DNA of 14,488 bases from JBOHPP01 sp050731755 (GCA_050731755.1 JBOHPP010000044.1:1-14488), one strand, 5' to 3'; shown: positions 6,843 to 13,456, counted from the stretch's first letter. The notes: generated from the letters alone by a model not told the origin. A program made the numbers and translations.

Positions 6843-8597
6843 ATGCGCTGGCAGACCACCGTCGTTCTCGCCGTGATCCTGGTCGCGCTGGGCGCCTTCT
6901 ACTACGTCTATGAGGTCCGCCTGGCCCCCGAGCGCGAGAAGGCGGCAGCGCGCAAGGGGCGCGTGTTCACCGTCGAGCCGGCCGACGTCATCGAGATGAC
7001 CCTGAAGCGCGGCGACGAGACCGTTCGGATCAAGCGCGCCGGCGAGGGCTGGGAGATGCTGGCCCCGGTCACCGGCCGGGGCGAGCAGGGACCGATCGAG
7101 GAGACGCTCACCTCGGTGGCGACGGCGAAAATGGACCGGGAGATCGCGGCCCGGCCGGCCAACGTGGGCGAGTTCGGCCTCGACACACCGGCGGCGGAGG
7201 CCACGCTTGTTTTGAAGGACGGCAAGCAGGTGACGCTCCGCCTGGGCACCAAGACCCCGACGGGGGTCTGGGTCTACGCCCAGGAGCAGGGCCAGCCCAG
7301 CGTGTTCGTGGTCGCCGACGGCATCCTCCGCGACGTGACCCGCCCGGCCGCCGACTTCCGCAACAAGACCATCCTGGCCTTCGACCGTGCGAGCGTCACC
7401 GGCGTGGAGATCGTGACCCGCGACGAGACGCTGGCCGTCGAGGCGGGCGAGAACCGGTGGCGGCTGACCCGGCCTCGCCCACTTCCCGCCGACACCGACG
7501 CCGTGCGCGACTTCCTCGACAAGCTCGGCTCCGGAAGGATCAAGGAGTTCGTGGCCGAAACGCCCCGGTCACTGGAGCCCTACGGGCTCGAGCGTCCCGT
7601 GCGCGTGTCCGTCCACACCGGCAAGGACGGCGACCGGGCGACCAAGAGTCTGCTGATCGGTCACGTCGATGACAAGAAGAAGGGCGTGTACGCGATGCGC
7701 CCCGGCGAGCCGAGCGTGTTCCTCCTGCCTGAAGACGTCTGGACGGCGCTGCCCCGGACCACGGCGGCGCTCCGCGACAAGACGATCGTGGAGTTCGACC
7801 GGGACAAGGTCACGCGCCTGGACATCGAGAGCCCTCGCGGGCAGGTGACTCTGGTGCGGGAGCAGGACCGCTGGAAGATCACGCAGCCCGAGGGCGTGCC
7901 CGCCGATCCAGTGGAGGCGGGCGCCGTCCTCATGAAGCTCAGAAATCTGAGAGCGCAGGCCTTCCTGGCCGACGAGGCCGCCGCCGTTCCCCGCTACCTC
8001 GGACGCCCCGAGGTGCGCGCCACCCTCACCCAGGAAGGGCGGGAACCGCTCACCGTTCTGCTGGCACCGTCGCCGGAAAAGCGCGGGGCGCAGGCCACCG
8101 CCTACGCCGCGGTGGCCGGACAGGGGCCGGTGGTGCTCGTCGAGGCGAACGCCCTCACGGAGATCGGTCGCTCACTCACCCAGCTGCGCGACCGCACGCT
8201 CGTCGGCGGGCTCGACACCAAGGACGTGAAGCGCGTGCAGGTGAAGCGCGGCGAGCAGGCGGTGCTGCTCGAGCGCCGGAGCGACAGCGAGTGGCGATTC
8301 TTGGAGGGAGGCCAGGGCGCGGCCCGGGGCGCGAAGGTGGAGGACGTGCTCTGGGCCCTGCGCGGGCTCAAGTGGAAGGAGATCGTCGCCCCCGCCGGCG
8401 AGGCGCTCCCGAAGTACGGCCTCGACGCGCCCACGGCCGAGATCGTGCTCTTCCGCGCCGACGGCACGACCATCGTCTCGGTGCTCGTCGGCAAGCAGGA
8501 CGGCGACCTCCGCTACGTGAAGACCAAGGCCGCCCCCACCGTCTACGCCGTCGACGCCAGGCAGCTCGAGGTCCCGAAAGTCCCCGACGACTTTTGA
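6843..8597 (+). CDS. DUF4340 protein with four tandem repeat units
   Basis: A 584-residue protein with one N-terminal transmembrane segment (about 5-24) and a large, presumably periplasmic, remainder. It matches the DUF4340 family often encoded next to GldG-like genes. Four repeats are visible. Each has a Trp in a strand (W70, W206, W344, W484), then about 40 residues later a Y/F-G-L-D-x-P type turn (FGLDTP 111-116, YGLERP 247-252, degenerate YLGRPE 385-390, YGLDAP 525-530), then a V-Y/F strand. Unit spacing is 136, 138 and 140 residues. Linkers carry RNKTILAFD, RDKTIVEFD and RDRTLVGGLD. The role is unknown; position suggests an extracytoplasmic part of the same ABC complex. It is last in the operon, with a strong hairpin 2 nt after the stop. 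Confidence 0.88.
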   Translation: MRWQTTVVLAVILVALGAFYYVYEVRLAPEREKAAARKGRVFTVEPADVIEMTLKRGDETVRIKRAGEGWEMLAPVTGRGEQGPIEETLTSVATAKMDREIAARPANVGEFGLDTPAAEATLVLKDGKQVTLRLGTKTPTGVWVYAQEQGQPSVFVVADGILRDVTRPAADFRNKTILAFDRASVTGVEIVTRDETLAVEAGENRWRLTRPRPLPADTDAVRDFLDKLGSGRIKEFVAETPRSLEPYGLERPVRVSVHTGKDGDRATKSLLIGHVDDKKKGVYAMRPGEPSVFLLPEDVWTALPRTTAALRDKTIVEFDRDKVTRLDIESPRGQVTLVREQDRWKITQPEGVPADPVEAGAVLMKLRNLRAQAFLADEAAAVPRYLGRPEVRATLTQEGREPLTVLLAPSPEKRGAQATAYAAVAGQGPVVLVEANALTEIGRSLTQLRDRTLVGGLDTKDVKRVQVKRGEQAVLLERRSDSEWRFLEGGQGAARGAKVEDVLWALRGLKWKEIVAPAGEALPKYGLDAPTAEIVLFRADGTTIVSVLVGKQDGDLRYVKTKAAPTVYAVDARQLEVPKVPDDF

Positions 8598-8598
8598 G

Positions 8599-8627
8599 TT
8601 GGAGGGGGCAGCGGTCGCCCCCTCCAA
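8599..8627 (+). terminator. Perfect 11-bp hairpin at the end of the ABC operon
   Basis: TTGGAGGGGGC and its exact reverse complement GCCCCCTCCAA flank a 7-nt loop (AGCGGTC). It begins 2 nt after the DUF4340 stop, where a terminator or mRNA 3'-stabilising stem is expected. No T-tract follows on the plus strand, so it does not fit the canonical intrinsic terminator. The stem opens with TT and closes with AA, so it reads the same from either strand and could serve both convergent transcripts. Confidence 0.55.
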
Positions 8628-8659
8628 ACCTCCCCGTTCGCGTGAGGTGTGACACCCGG

Positions 8660-8676
8660 CGCCGGCGGAGCCGGCG
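8660..8676 (-). terminator. Small GC hairpin downstream of the diiron gene
   Basis: A 7-bp perfect stem (CGCCGGC / GCCGGCG) with a 3-nt loop, 9 nt beyond the minus-strand stop at 8686. The position suits a terminator stem, but there is no T-tract, and GC-rich stems this short arise readily in such DNA. Confidence 0.3.
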
Positions 8677-8685
8677 TTCGAAGCG

Positions 8686-9651
8686 TTAGTTCAAGAGGCC
8701 GATGTCGCGATAGCGGGGGGCGATGCGCTCGGAGATCAGGCCCAGGCGCTGCAGGCGCGGCATCAGGTTCTCGGTGAAGAGGAACGAATTGAAGGCCTTG
8801 GTGGTCAGCGAGCTGGTCACCGTGTCGCGCCAGATCTTGTCGCCGTCCCAGCCCATCTCCCGCCACACGTCCTTGATGGCCTGGAACCCCGTGCGCTCGT
8901 CCCGGGCGTACATGAGGTCACAGGCCTTGAAGCAGAAGTCCTCCAGGTACTCGCGCCGGCTTGCCTCCATGGTGGGGATGGACCGCCGCAGCGCGAAGTA
9001 GCCGAAGTTGACGTGCCGGCCTTCGTCCTGCAGGACGTAGTCGAGCAACTGGCTGAGAGTCGGGTCGCCCGTCTGCTTGCGCATGAGGTTGAAGGCCGCG
9101 ATGGCCAGCCCCTCGATGAGCATCTGCATGCCCACGAGCTTCAGCTCCCACAGGTTGGTAGCCAGGATCTCGTCGATCAGTGACTTCAGCAGGGGATCCA
9201 CCGGATAGATCTTGTGGAGCTTCTTGACGTAGCGCTCGAAGACCTCCACGTGCCGGCCCTCGTCTACCACCTGGGTGGAGGCGTAGAGCTTGGCGTCGAG
9301 CTCGGGTATGGAGTTGACGAGCTGGCCGCACACGACCAGCGCGCCCTGCTCGCCATGGAGGAATTGGGAGAGGCGCCAGGACGAAACCCGGATCTCGACC
9401 TCCTTCTGCTCCTCGGGCGTGAGCCGGGAGAAGAAGTTCGTGCCGCTGAAGGCCAGCTGCACGTTGAGCACGGGTCCCTCGCTGCCCACCGGACGGTTCC
9501 AGTCGATGGCCGTGCTGCCGTTCCACTGGTTCTTCTTGGCGGTCTCGTAGAGCATCTCGAGATCCTGGTGGGTCGGCTCGTAGTCGTAGTCCCACAGGGT
9601 CTCGAGCTGGTAGGTCACCCGCCGCGCCGCCGCCTGCTGACCGGTCGTCAT
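8686..9651 (-). CDS. Ferritin-like diiron protein (R2/AurF-type oxidase or oxygenase)
   Basis: A 321-residue helical protein with a full set of carboxylate-bridged diiron ligands: Glu101 (HGEQGA), Glu131 and His134 (DEGRH), Glu180 (LIEG), Glu210 and His213 (DEGRH again). The two halves have equal spacing: 30 residues from the lone Glu to the Glu of ExxH, both times. This is the four-helix ferritin-like arrangement of ribonucleotide reductase R2, R2-like oxidases and AurF-type N-oxygenases. All carboxylates are Glu, whereas classical R2 has an Asp at the first position, so an oxidase or oxygenase is likelier than a true R2. The substrate is unknown. I place the start at ATG 9651 because GAGGTGA lies just upstream; the frame stays open further but only antisense to the next gene. 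Divergent from the MBL-fold gene, with a shared palindrome between. Confidence 0.85.
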   Translation of the reverse strand: MTTGQQAAARRVTYQLETLWDYDYEPTHQDLEMLYETAKKNQWNGSTAIDWNRPVGSEGPVLNVQLAFSGTNFFSRLTPEEQKEVEIRVSSWRLSQFLHGEQGALVVCGQLVNSIPELDAKLYASTQVVDEGRHVEVFERYVKKLHKIYPVDPLLKSLIDEILATNLWELKLVGMQMLIEGLAIAAFNLMRKQTGDPTLSQLLDYVLQDEGRHVNFGYFALRRSIPTMEASRREYLEDFCFKACDLMYARDERTGFQAIKDVWREMGWDGDKIWRDTVTSSLTTKAFNSFLFTENLMPRLQRLGLISERIAPRYRDIGLLN

Positions 9652-9683
9652 GCCGCTCACCTCGCCGAAAAGGAGTCCGCCAC

Positions 9684-9709
9684 GCCCACTGAACCGCGGT
9701 TCAGCGGGC
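9684..9709. promoter_or_regulatory. Palindromic operator candidate centred between divergent genes
   Basis: CTGAACCGCGGTTCAG at 9689-9704 is a perfect 16-bp palindrome. One mismatched pair outside it, the symmetry resumes with GCCC and GGGC, giving 26 bp in all. Its centre (9696.5) is exactly midway between the start codons at 9651 and 9742. This suits a dimeric repressor controlling both genes. The core GAAC-N4-GTTC fits the Gram-positive-type LexA box and also many TetR-family operators; the sequence cannot tell which. No regulator gene is present in the window. Confidence 0.65.
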
Positions 9710-9741
9710 AAGTCTAGCGCACCCCGGAGGCGTGCGCTACC

Positions 9742-10449
9742 ATGGCCGTCGTGGACGAAGGCACGCTCTACATCAAGCAGATGGAGCTCGGGCCGATGCA
9801 GAACTTCGTCTACCTCCTCGGCGATCCTCAGACCCGCGAGTGCGTCGCCGTCGATCCGGCCTGGGAGATCGACACCATCGTCGCCACGGCCCAGGCCGAC
9901 GGCTACACGATCAAGGGGGCGCTGGTCACCCATACCCATCAGGATCACGTGGGCGGGAGCCTCGCCTCCTGGGGGATGCCCGGGCGCATTCCGGGCGTGG
10001 AAGAGCTGCTGGCGAAGGTGCCGGCCAGGGTCTACGTCCACAAGGCCGAGCGCGAGTTCCTCTCGGGCTTCGGCTCCGATCTGGCAAAGGTGGACAACCA
10101 CGACACGCTGCAGATCGGCCGGCTCACGCTGACCTTCCTGCACACGCCCGGCCACACGCCGGGCTCGCAGTGCTTCCTCGTCGATGGCCAGCTCGTGTCG
10201 GGGGACACGCTCTTCATCGGCTCCTGCGGCCGCACCGACCTGCCGGGGAGCGACCCCAGCGAGATGTACTACTCGCTGACCCAGCGGCTGGCCGCGCTGC
10301 CGGACGACACCGTGCTCTTGCCGGGACACAACTACGGCGGTCCGGCCTCGACGCTCGGCCGCGAGAAGCAACAGAACCCCTTCATGCGGTTCGCCTCGCT
10401 CGGCGAGTTCCTGCGGGCGATGGGCGGCGGCCGCCTCGTCCTTCCCTAA
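9742..10449 (+). CDS. MBL-fold metal hydrolase, ETHE1/glyoxalase II-like
   Basis: A 235-residue metallo-beta-lactamase-fold protein with all metal-binding motifs: THTHQDH (H64, H66, D68, H69), TPGHTPGS (H138), SGDTLFIGSCGRTD (D155) and PGHNYGG (H196). The stretch GSCGRTDLPGSDPSEMYYSL closely resembles the corresponding part of ETHE1-type persulfide dioxygenases and glyoxalase II relatives. The C-terminal NPFMRFASLGEFLRAMG also matches the ETHE1/PDO tail. Sulfur oxidation of glutathione persulfide, or thioester hydrolysis, are the likely alternatives. The start at 9742 has GGAGG 11 nt upstream. It is divergent from the diiron gene and shares the palindrome; its 3' side is a 297-bp gap. Confidence 0.88.
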   Translation: MAVVDEGTLYIKQMELGPMQNFVYLLGDPQTRECVAVDPAWEIDTIVATAQADGYTIKGALVTHTHQDHVGGSLASWGMPGRIPGVEELLAKVPARVYVHKAEREFLSGFGSDLAKVDNHDTLQIGRLTLTFLHTPGHTPGSQCFLVDGQLVSGDTLFIGSCGRTDLPGSDPSEMYYSLTQRLAALPDDTVLLPGHNYGGPASTLGREKQQNPFMRFASLGEFLRAMGGGRLVLP

Positions 10450-10548
10450 GCTGGGGCCGATCCTCGAAGTACGATTGCTGGGCCGCTGAAGCGTCGCCTC
10501 GCCGCTCGACGCGGCTCAGCTCCTACCGCAACGCTCGCGAGACCTGGC

Positions 10549-10701
10549 TGGGGCGGGGTCGAGGTGGGAAGAGGTCGACGAGACCCGTTCCCGCTGCGTG
10601 CAACGCGGACCGCACTCGGCCAGACGGAGCCCAGCCGCGCAGGGTGGTGCGGTCGCGTGCTGCGTGGTCGAGCGACCCCTTCCCACCCCGACCCTGCCCC
10701 A
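10549..10701. repeat. Long imperfect inverted repeat (REP/MITE-like hairpin) in a 297-bp intergenic gap
   Basis: The gap 10450-10746 lies between two convergent genes. Arms at 10549-10577 and 10673-10701 pair at 26 of 29 positions; the three exceptions are one G/T and two A/C pairs. The 95-nt interior holds a second stem, GACCGCAC (10608-10615) with GTGCGGTC (10647-10654), and an outer 6-bp stem CCTGGC/GCCAGG (10543-10548 with 10707-10712) extends it after a small bulge. A small stem GCGTCG/CGACGC (10491-10496 with 10507-10512) lies nearer the MBL gene. No recognisable protein is encoded on either strand. The layout suits a mobile palindromic repeat, a structured RNA or a bidirectional terminator. 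No flanking target duplication was seen. Confidence 0.6.
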
Positions 10702-10746
10702 CCGGCGCCAGGACCCGCCCGCCTCGCGCGTGTTGCTCATGAATGA

Positions 10747-11418
10747 TCAAGGAGAGAGCCAGGCGAGGCCGTGGATGAGGCGGTAGAGATCCACCGTGAC
10801 GTCGGCGGCGATCTTCCGGGCCCAGTCCTGCCAGAACGCCTGGACCGCCGGCGCCGCCCTGGGGTCGGCGATCTCCAGCAGGGCCAGGAACGGCGGAGCC
10901 GTCTCGACGTCGCCGACGAGCTTGCGCTCCTCGGTCACGACCGACGTCCCGCCCGTGTCCGACATGTAGAGCCCTGAGTCCTGGACGCCGGGCAACGGCG
11001 CGAGCGCGCCGACGGCCTCCCGCTCCAGCCACTGCCGCACCACCGGCCCCCGCCCGGCCGCCGGCTTGACGCGGACCGTGAGCAGGTGGTGTTCGACGCG
11101 GTCTCCGGTGCCGGCGTCCAGGCGCCGGTAGGCGTTGCGCACCATGCGGTGGAAGGTTGGAAGCACGCGCCGGGTCCAGTCGGTGGGGTTGTTCAGCCGC
11201 TCGAGGTACGCCGTGCTCGATAGCACGCTGGTATCCACCGTCTCGTAGAGCGTGAAGTACCGCGAGCCGGCCTCGGCGGCGGTGTAACGGCGTCCGCGCA
11301 GGAATCCCGGCACCGACAGCCGTTCCGGCAGGTGCTGGCGCGGATACCAGCGGCTCAACTCGGCGTCGTCGGACGGGTCGACGTCGAACCAGATGCCCAG
11401 GGCCGCCTGACCGATCAT
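10747..11418 (-). CDS. Dimeric alpha/beta-barrel (EthD/DUF4286-like) protein
   Basis: A 223-residue protein. The N-terminal half reads like a small ferredoxin-like/alpha-beta-barrel domain: strand ALGIWFDVD (6-14), then WYPRQHLPERLSVPGFLRGRRY (24-45), then strand RYFTLYETVD (53-62). The W/Y..HLPERL...PGFLR.RRY pattern is shared with EthD/DUF4286-type proteins of xenobiotic or polyketide breakdown clusters, though the function of most is unknown. The C-terminal half (about 108-220) may be a second such domain (HHLLTVRVKPA, then PPFLALLEIAD). The start at 11418 overlaps the SDR stop as ATGA, which shows coupling. Open frame extends further upstream but only antisense-like within the SDR gene. 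Family assignment is from pattern memory. Confidence 0.7.
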   Translation of the reverse strand: MIGQAALGIWFDVDPSDDAELSRWYPRQHLPERLSVPGFLRGRRYTAAEAGSRYFTLYETVDTSVLSSTAYLERLNNPTDWTRRVLPTFHRMVRNAYRRLDAGTGDRVEHHLLTVRVKPAAGRGPVVRQWLEREAVGALAPLPGVQDSGLYMSDTGGTSVVTEERKLVGDVETAPPFLALLEIADPRAAPAVQAFWQDWARKIAADVTVDLYRLIHGLAWLSP

Positions 11419-12158
11419 GCGGGCTCGCCGCCGTCGACCCGCAGTACCTGTCCGGTGATGTAGCGAGGGCAGGTCGCGAAGAAGAGCACGGCGGCCGCGA
11501 CGTCCTCGGGGCGCCCCGCGCGCCCGCGAGTGACGGCCCTCCACCGCGCGGGCGAGAATCCCGCTGGGCGCAGCACGGCGCCGGGCGCCACGCAGTTCAC
11601 CGCGATACCCTGCCCCCGCAGCGCCGCCGCCAGGCCCCGCGTCAGGGCCACCACGCCCGCCTTCGATAGCGTGTACGGCAGGTAGCCAGGCCATGCGCGT
11701 TCGGCGCCGACGTCGGCGATGTTGACGATGTGACCGCCGCGAGATTCCATCGCCTCCGCCGCCCGCTGGCAGCAGAAGAAGGTTCCTCGCAGGTTGACGT
11801 CGAGGAACCGGTCGTATTCGGCCGGCGTTACCGTGGCGAATGGCGTGCGCGAGAAGACCGCGGCGTTGTTGATCAGCACATCGAGGCCGCCCAGGCCCCG
11901 CGTCGCTTCGCTCACGAGCCGGCGGGCGGCCCGCGGGTCAGCGAGGTTGGCGCGGAGCACGATCCCGCGCGCGCCCCGAGCTTCGATCTCGGCCAGCGTC
12001 CGTCGCGCCGCGTCCGCCGAGCGGTGATACCCGATGGCCACGTCCATGCCCGCGGCGGCCAGCGCCAGCGCGATGTCCCGCCCTATGCGGACGGCGCCGC
12101 CCGTGACCAGCGCGCGCGCTCGATTCTTGACGGGCTCCCGTCGCTGTGATGTGATCAT
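11415..12158 (-). CDS. SDR-family oxidoreductase, pteridine reductase (FolM/PTR1)-like
   Basis: A 247-residue short-chain dehydrogenase/reductase. The Rossmann motif is TGGAVRIG (19-26), NNAA is at 97-100 and the YxxxK motif is Tyr162/Lys166. The usual catalytic Ser is Asp149 (VNIADVGAERAWPGY), as in pteridine reductases such as Leishmania PTR1, where Asp and Tyr act together. YHRS at 44-47 matches the Arg-Ser pair that favours NADPH in that group. Reduction of a pterin, dihydrofolate or a related ketone is therefore likelier than an ordinary alcohol dehydrogenase. I take the ATG at 12158 as start; a TTG lies one codon upstream. The stop overlaps the next gene by 4 nt. Only 9 nt separate this start from the divergent DUF502 start. 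Confidence 0.88.
   Translation of the reverse strand: MITSQRREPVKNRARALVTGGAVRIGRDIALALAAAGMDVAIGYHRSADAARRTLAEIEARGARGIVLRANLADPRAARRLVSEATRGLGGLDVLINNAAVFSRTPFATVTPAEYDRFLDVNLRGTFFCCQRAAEAMESRGGHIVNIADVGAERAWPGYLPYTLSKAGVVALTRGLAAALRGQGIAVNCVAPGAVLRPAGFSPARWRAVTRGRAGRPEDVAAAVLFFATCPRYITGQVLRVDGGEPA
12127..12155 (+). promoter_or_regulatory. Candidate promoter for DUF502 gene, inside the SDR gene
   Basis: TTGACG at 12127-12132 (5 of 6 to TTGACA), a 17-bp spacer, then TGTGAT at 12150-12155 (4 of 6). Transcription would begin near 12162, about 6 nt before the ATG at 12168. That gene has no visible Shine-Dalgarno, so the message could be nearly leaderless. Confidence 0.35.
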
Positions 12159-12167
12159 CAAATTGTC

Positions 12168-12773
12168 ATGTCCACCGGGATGAAGAACTGGTTGAAGGTC
12201 CGACTCATCACCGGCTTCTTCGTCACGGTGCCCGCCGTCGTGACCGCCTGGATCCTGTGGGTGTTCTGGAGCGGCATCGATGACATCTTCAGCCCGATGT
12301 ACACGCGCATCTTGGGGCGGGCGGTGCCGGGGCTGGGCTTCCTGACCGCGGTGGCCATGATCCTCCTCATGGGGATCGTGGCCCGGAACGTCGTTGGCCG
12401 CCGCGTCCTGATCTGGGCCGAGACGATCATGGTCAAGGTGCCTCTCTTCGGACGGCTGTACCCTTCGGTCAAGATCCTCGTCGACGCCTTCTCGCCCGAG
12501 CGGCGCAGCTCATTCAAGGCCGTCGTGCTGGTCCAGCACCCGCGGGAGGGCGGGTACGCCTTCGGCTTCGTCACCAGTGAGCTCGTCGTCGAGACCGCCG
12601 GCGGCAAGACGGAGATGGTCACGGCCTTCGTGCCCACCAATAACCTCTACCTCGGCGAGATCGTGATGGTGCCGCGCGCCGACATCCTGCCCACCGGGCT
12701 GTCCGTCGAGGAAGGAATCCGCATCATCCTGTCAGCCGGTACTGCGACGCCCCCCCGACTCCCGCGTTACTAG
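12168..12773 (+). CDS. DUF502 family membrane protein
   Basis: A 201-residue protein of the DUF502 family, function unknown in bacteria. Two transmembrane segments lie at about 10-34 and 52-75. After them come the conserved VPLFGRLYPSVKILVDAF, PREGGYAFGFVTSE and VPTNNLYLGEIVMVPRAD, followed by LPTGLSVEEGIRIILSAG. These are the family's usual blocks and the length is typical. The C-terminal domain is presumably soluble. The start at 12168 has no obvious Shine-Dalgarno; an in-frame ATG at 12180 is the alternative. Its last 42 nt overlap the 3' end of the convergent hydrolase gene. Confidence 0.9.
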   Translation: MSTGMKNWLKVRLITGFFVTVPAVVTAWILWVFWSGIDDIFSPMYTRILGRAVPGLGFLTAVAMILLMGIVARNVVGRRVLIWAETIMVKVPLFGRLYPSVKILVDAFSPERRSSFKAVVLVQHPREGGYAFGFVTSELVVETAGGKTEMVTAFVPTNNLYLGEIVMVPRADILPTGLSVEEGIRIILSAGTATPPRLPRY

Positions 12774-13412
12774 CCCGCGCGCCCAGCCCGCCACGGCTTC
12801 GCCCAGGAGGAAGAGCTTGCCGAAGAAGAAGTGGTTGGCTCCCTCGATGATGCTCACGGTGGCCCGGGGTAGCCGCCGGGTGAGTTCGGCGAGGGCCTCA
12901 GCGGGACAATATTGATCCTGGCTGCCTGCCACCACCAACAGCGGCGCGGCCAAGCCGGCCAGCGCGAGGAACGGGGCGTCGCCCACCATCGCCACGGGCG
13001 GGGCGATGAGCGCTAGGCCGGCCAGATCCGAACCGGCACCGCGCCGGGTCGCGACCCGGGCGGCGATGGTCGCCCCGAACGAGTAACCGGCCAGGGCCAG
13101 GGGCCGCGAGACCCCGAGGATTTCCCGCAGGTGGGTCAAAGCGGCTTCGACATCGCGCTCCTCGGCATCGCCGCCGCCATGAGTGCCCGTCGACGCGCCG
13201 ACGCCACGGAAGTTGAAGCGCAGGGTGGCGAAGCCAAGGTCTGCGCAGACCTCGGCGACCCGGACGACGACCGGGTTGTCCATGTCGCCCCCGTACAGGG
13301 GGTGGGGATGAGCGACCGCGACCCCGCCGACAGGAGCAAGCAGGTGCGCGAGCCTGGCCTCCAGGACGACGCCGTCGCCGGTGGCGAGAGTCGCCGCCCG
13401 TTCGGCTATCAT
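12732..13412 (-). CDS. Alpha/beta hydrolase, COG2945 type
   Basis: A 226-residue alpha/beta hydrolase. The COG2945 pattern is clear: HPHPLYGGDMDN (35-46) followed by LRFNFRGVGASTG (64-76). The nucleophile elbow is GYSFG (Ser111), and the likely rest of the triad is Asp166 (GSQDQYCP) and His194 (GANHFF). Members of this group are serine hydrolases of unknown substrate. ATG start at 13412; the same frame is open further upstream only antisense to the zinc-finger gene, so I end it here. No Shine-Dalgarno precedes the ATG. The 3' end overlaps the DUF502 gene by 42 nt in convergent orientation. Confidence 0.9.
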   Translation of the reverse strand: MIAERAATLATGDGVVLEARLAHLLAPVGGVAVAHPHPLYGGDMDNPVVVRVAEVCADLGFATLRFNFRGVGASTGTHGGGDAEERDVEAALTHLREILGVSRPLALAGYSFGATIAARVATRRGAGSDLAGLALIAPPVAMVGDAPFLALAGLAAPLLVVAGSQDQYCPAEALAELTRRLPRATVSIIEGANHFFFGKLFLLGEAVAGWARGLVTRESGGRRSTG

Positions 13413-13421
13413 ACGTCGCAG

Positions 13422-13451
13422 AGAATACAGATGGGTGGTCGGTCCGTCCAA
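13422..13451 (-). promoter_or_regulatory. Weak candidate promoter for the alpha/beta hydrolase gene
   Basis: Reading the minus strand, TTGGAC (13451-13446), an 18-bp spacer and TATTCT (13427-13422) give a low-scoring sigma-70-like pair. A start near 13415 would leave almost no leader before the ATG at 13412, consistent with the absent Shine-Dalgarno. Confidence 0.25.
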
Positions 13452-13456
13452 GCGGT

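Noticed and set aside
4574..6859. 761-codon minus-strand open frame opposite the ABC permease and GldG-like genes
   Set aside because: Its length reflects high GC and few stop codons; the product is His/Gln/Glu/Gly-rich and matches no family, while the plus strand carries a coherent operon.
9652..10371. Upstream extension of the diiron reading frame
   Set aside because: The extra 240 codons run through the operator palindrome and antisense to the MBL-fold gene, and a good Shine-Dalgarno precedes ATG 9651.
11419..11694. Upstream extension of the alpha/beta-barrel reading frame
   Set aside because: It only reads the SDR gene in another frame on the same strand and is Arg/Gly-rich; the ATGA overlap gives a natural start at 11418.
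12145..12160. CRP-like TGTGATGTGATCATCA sequence
   Set aside because: Only the left half fits TGTGA; the right half lacks TCACA and the spacing is wrong.
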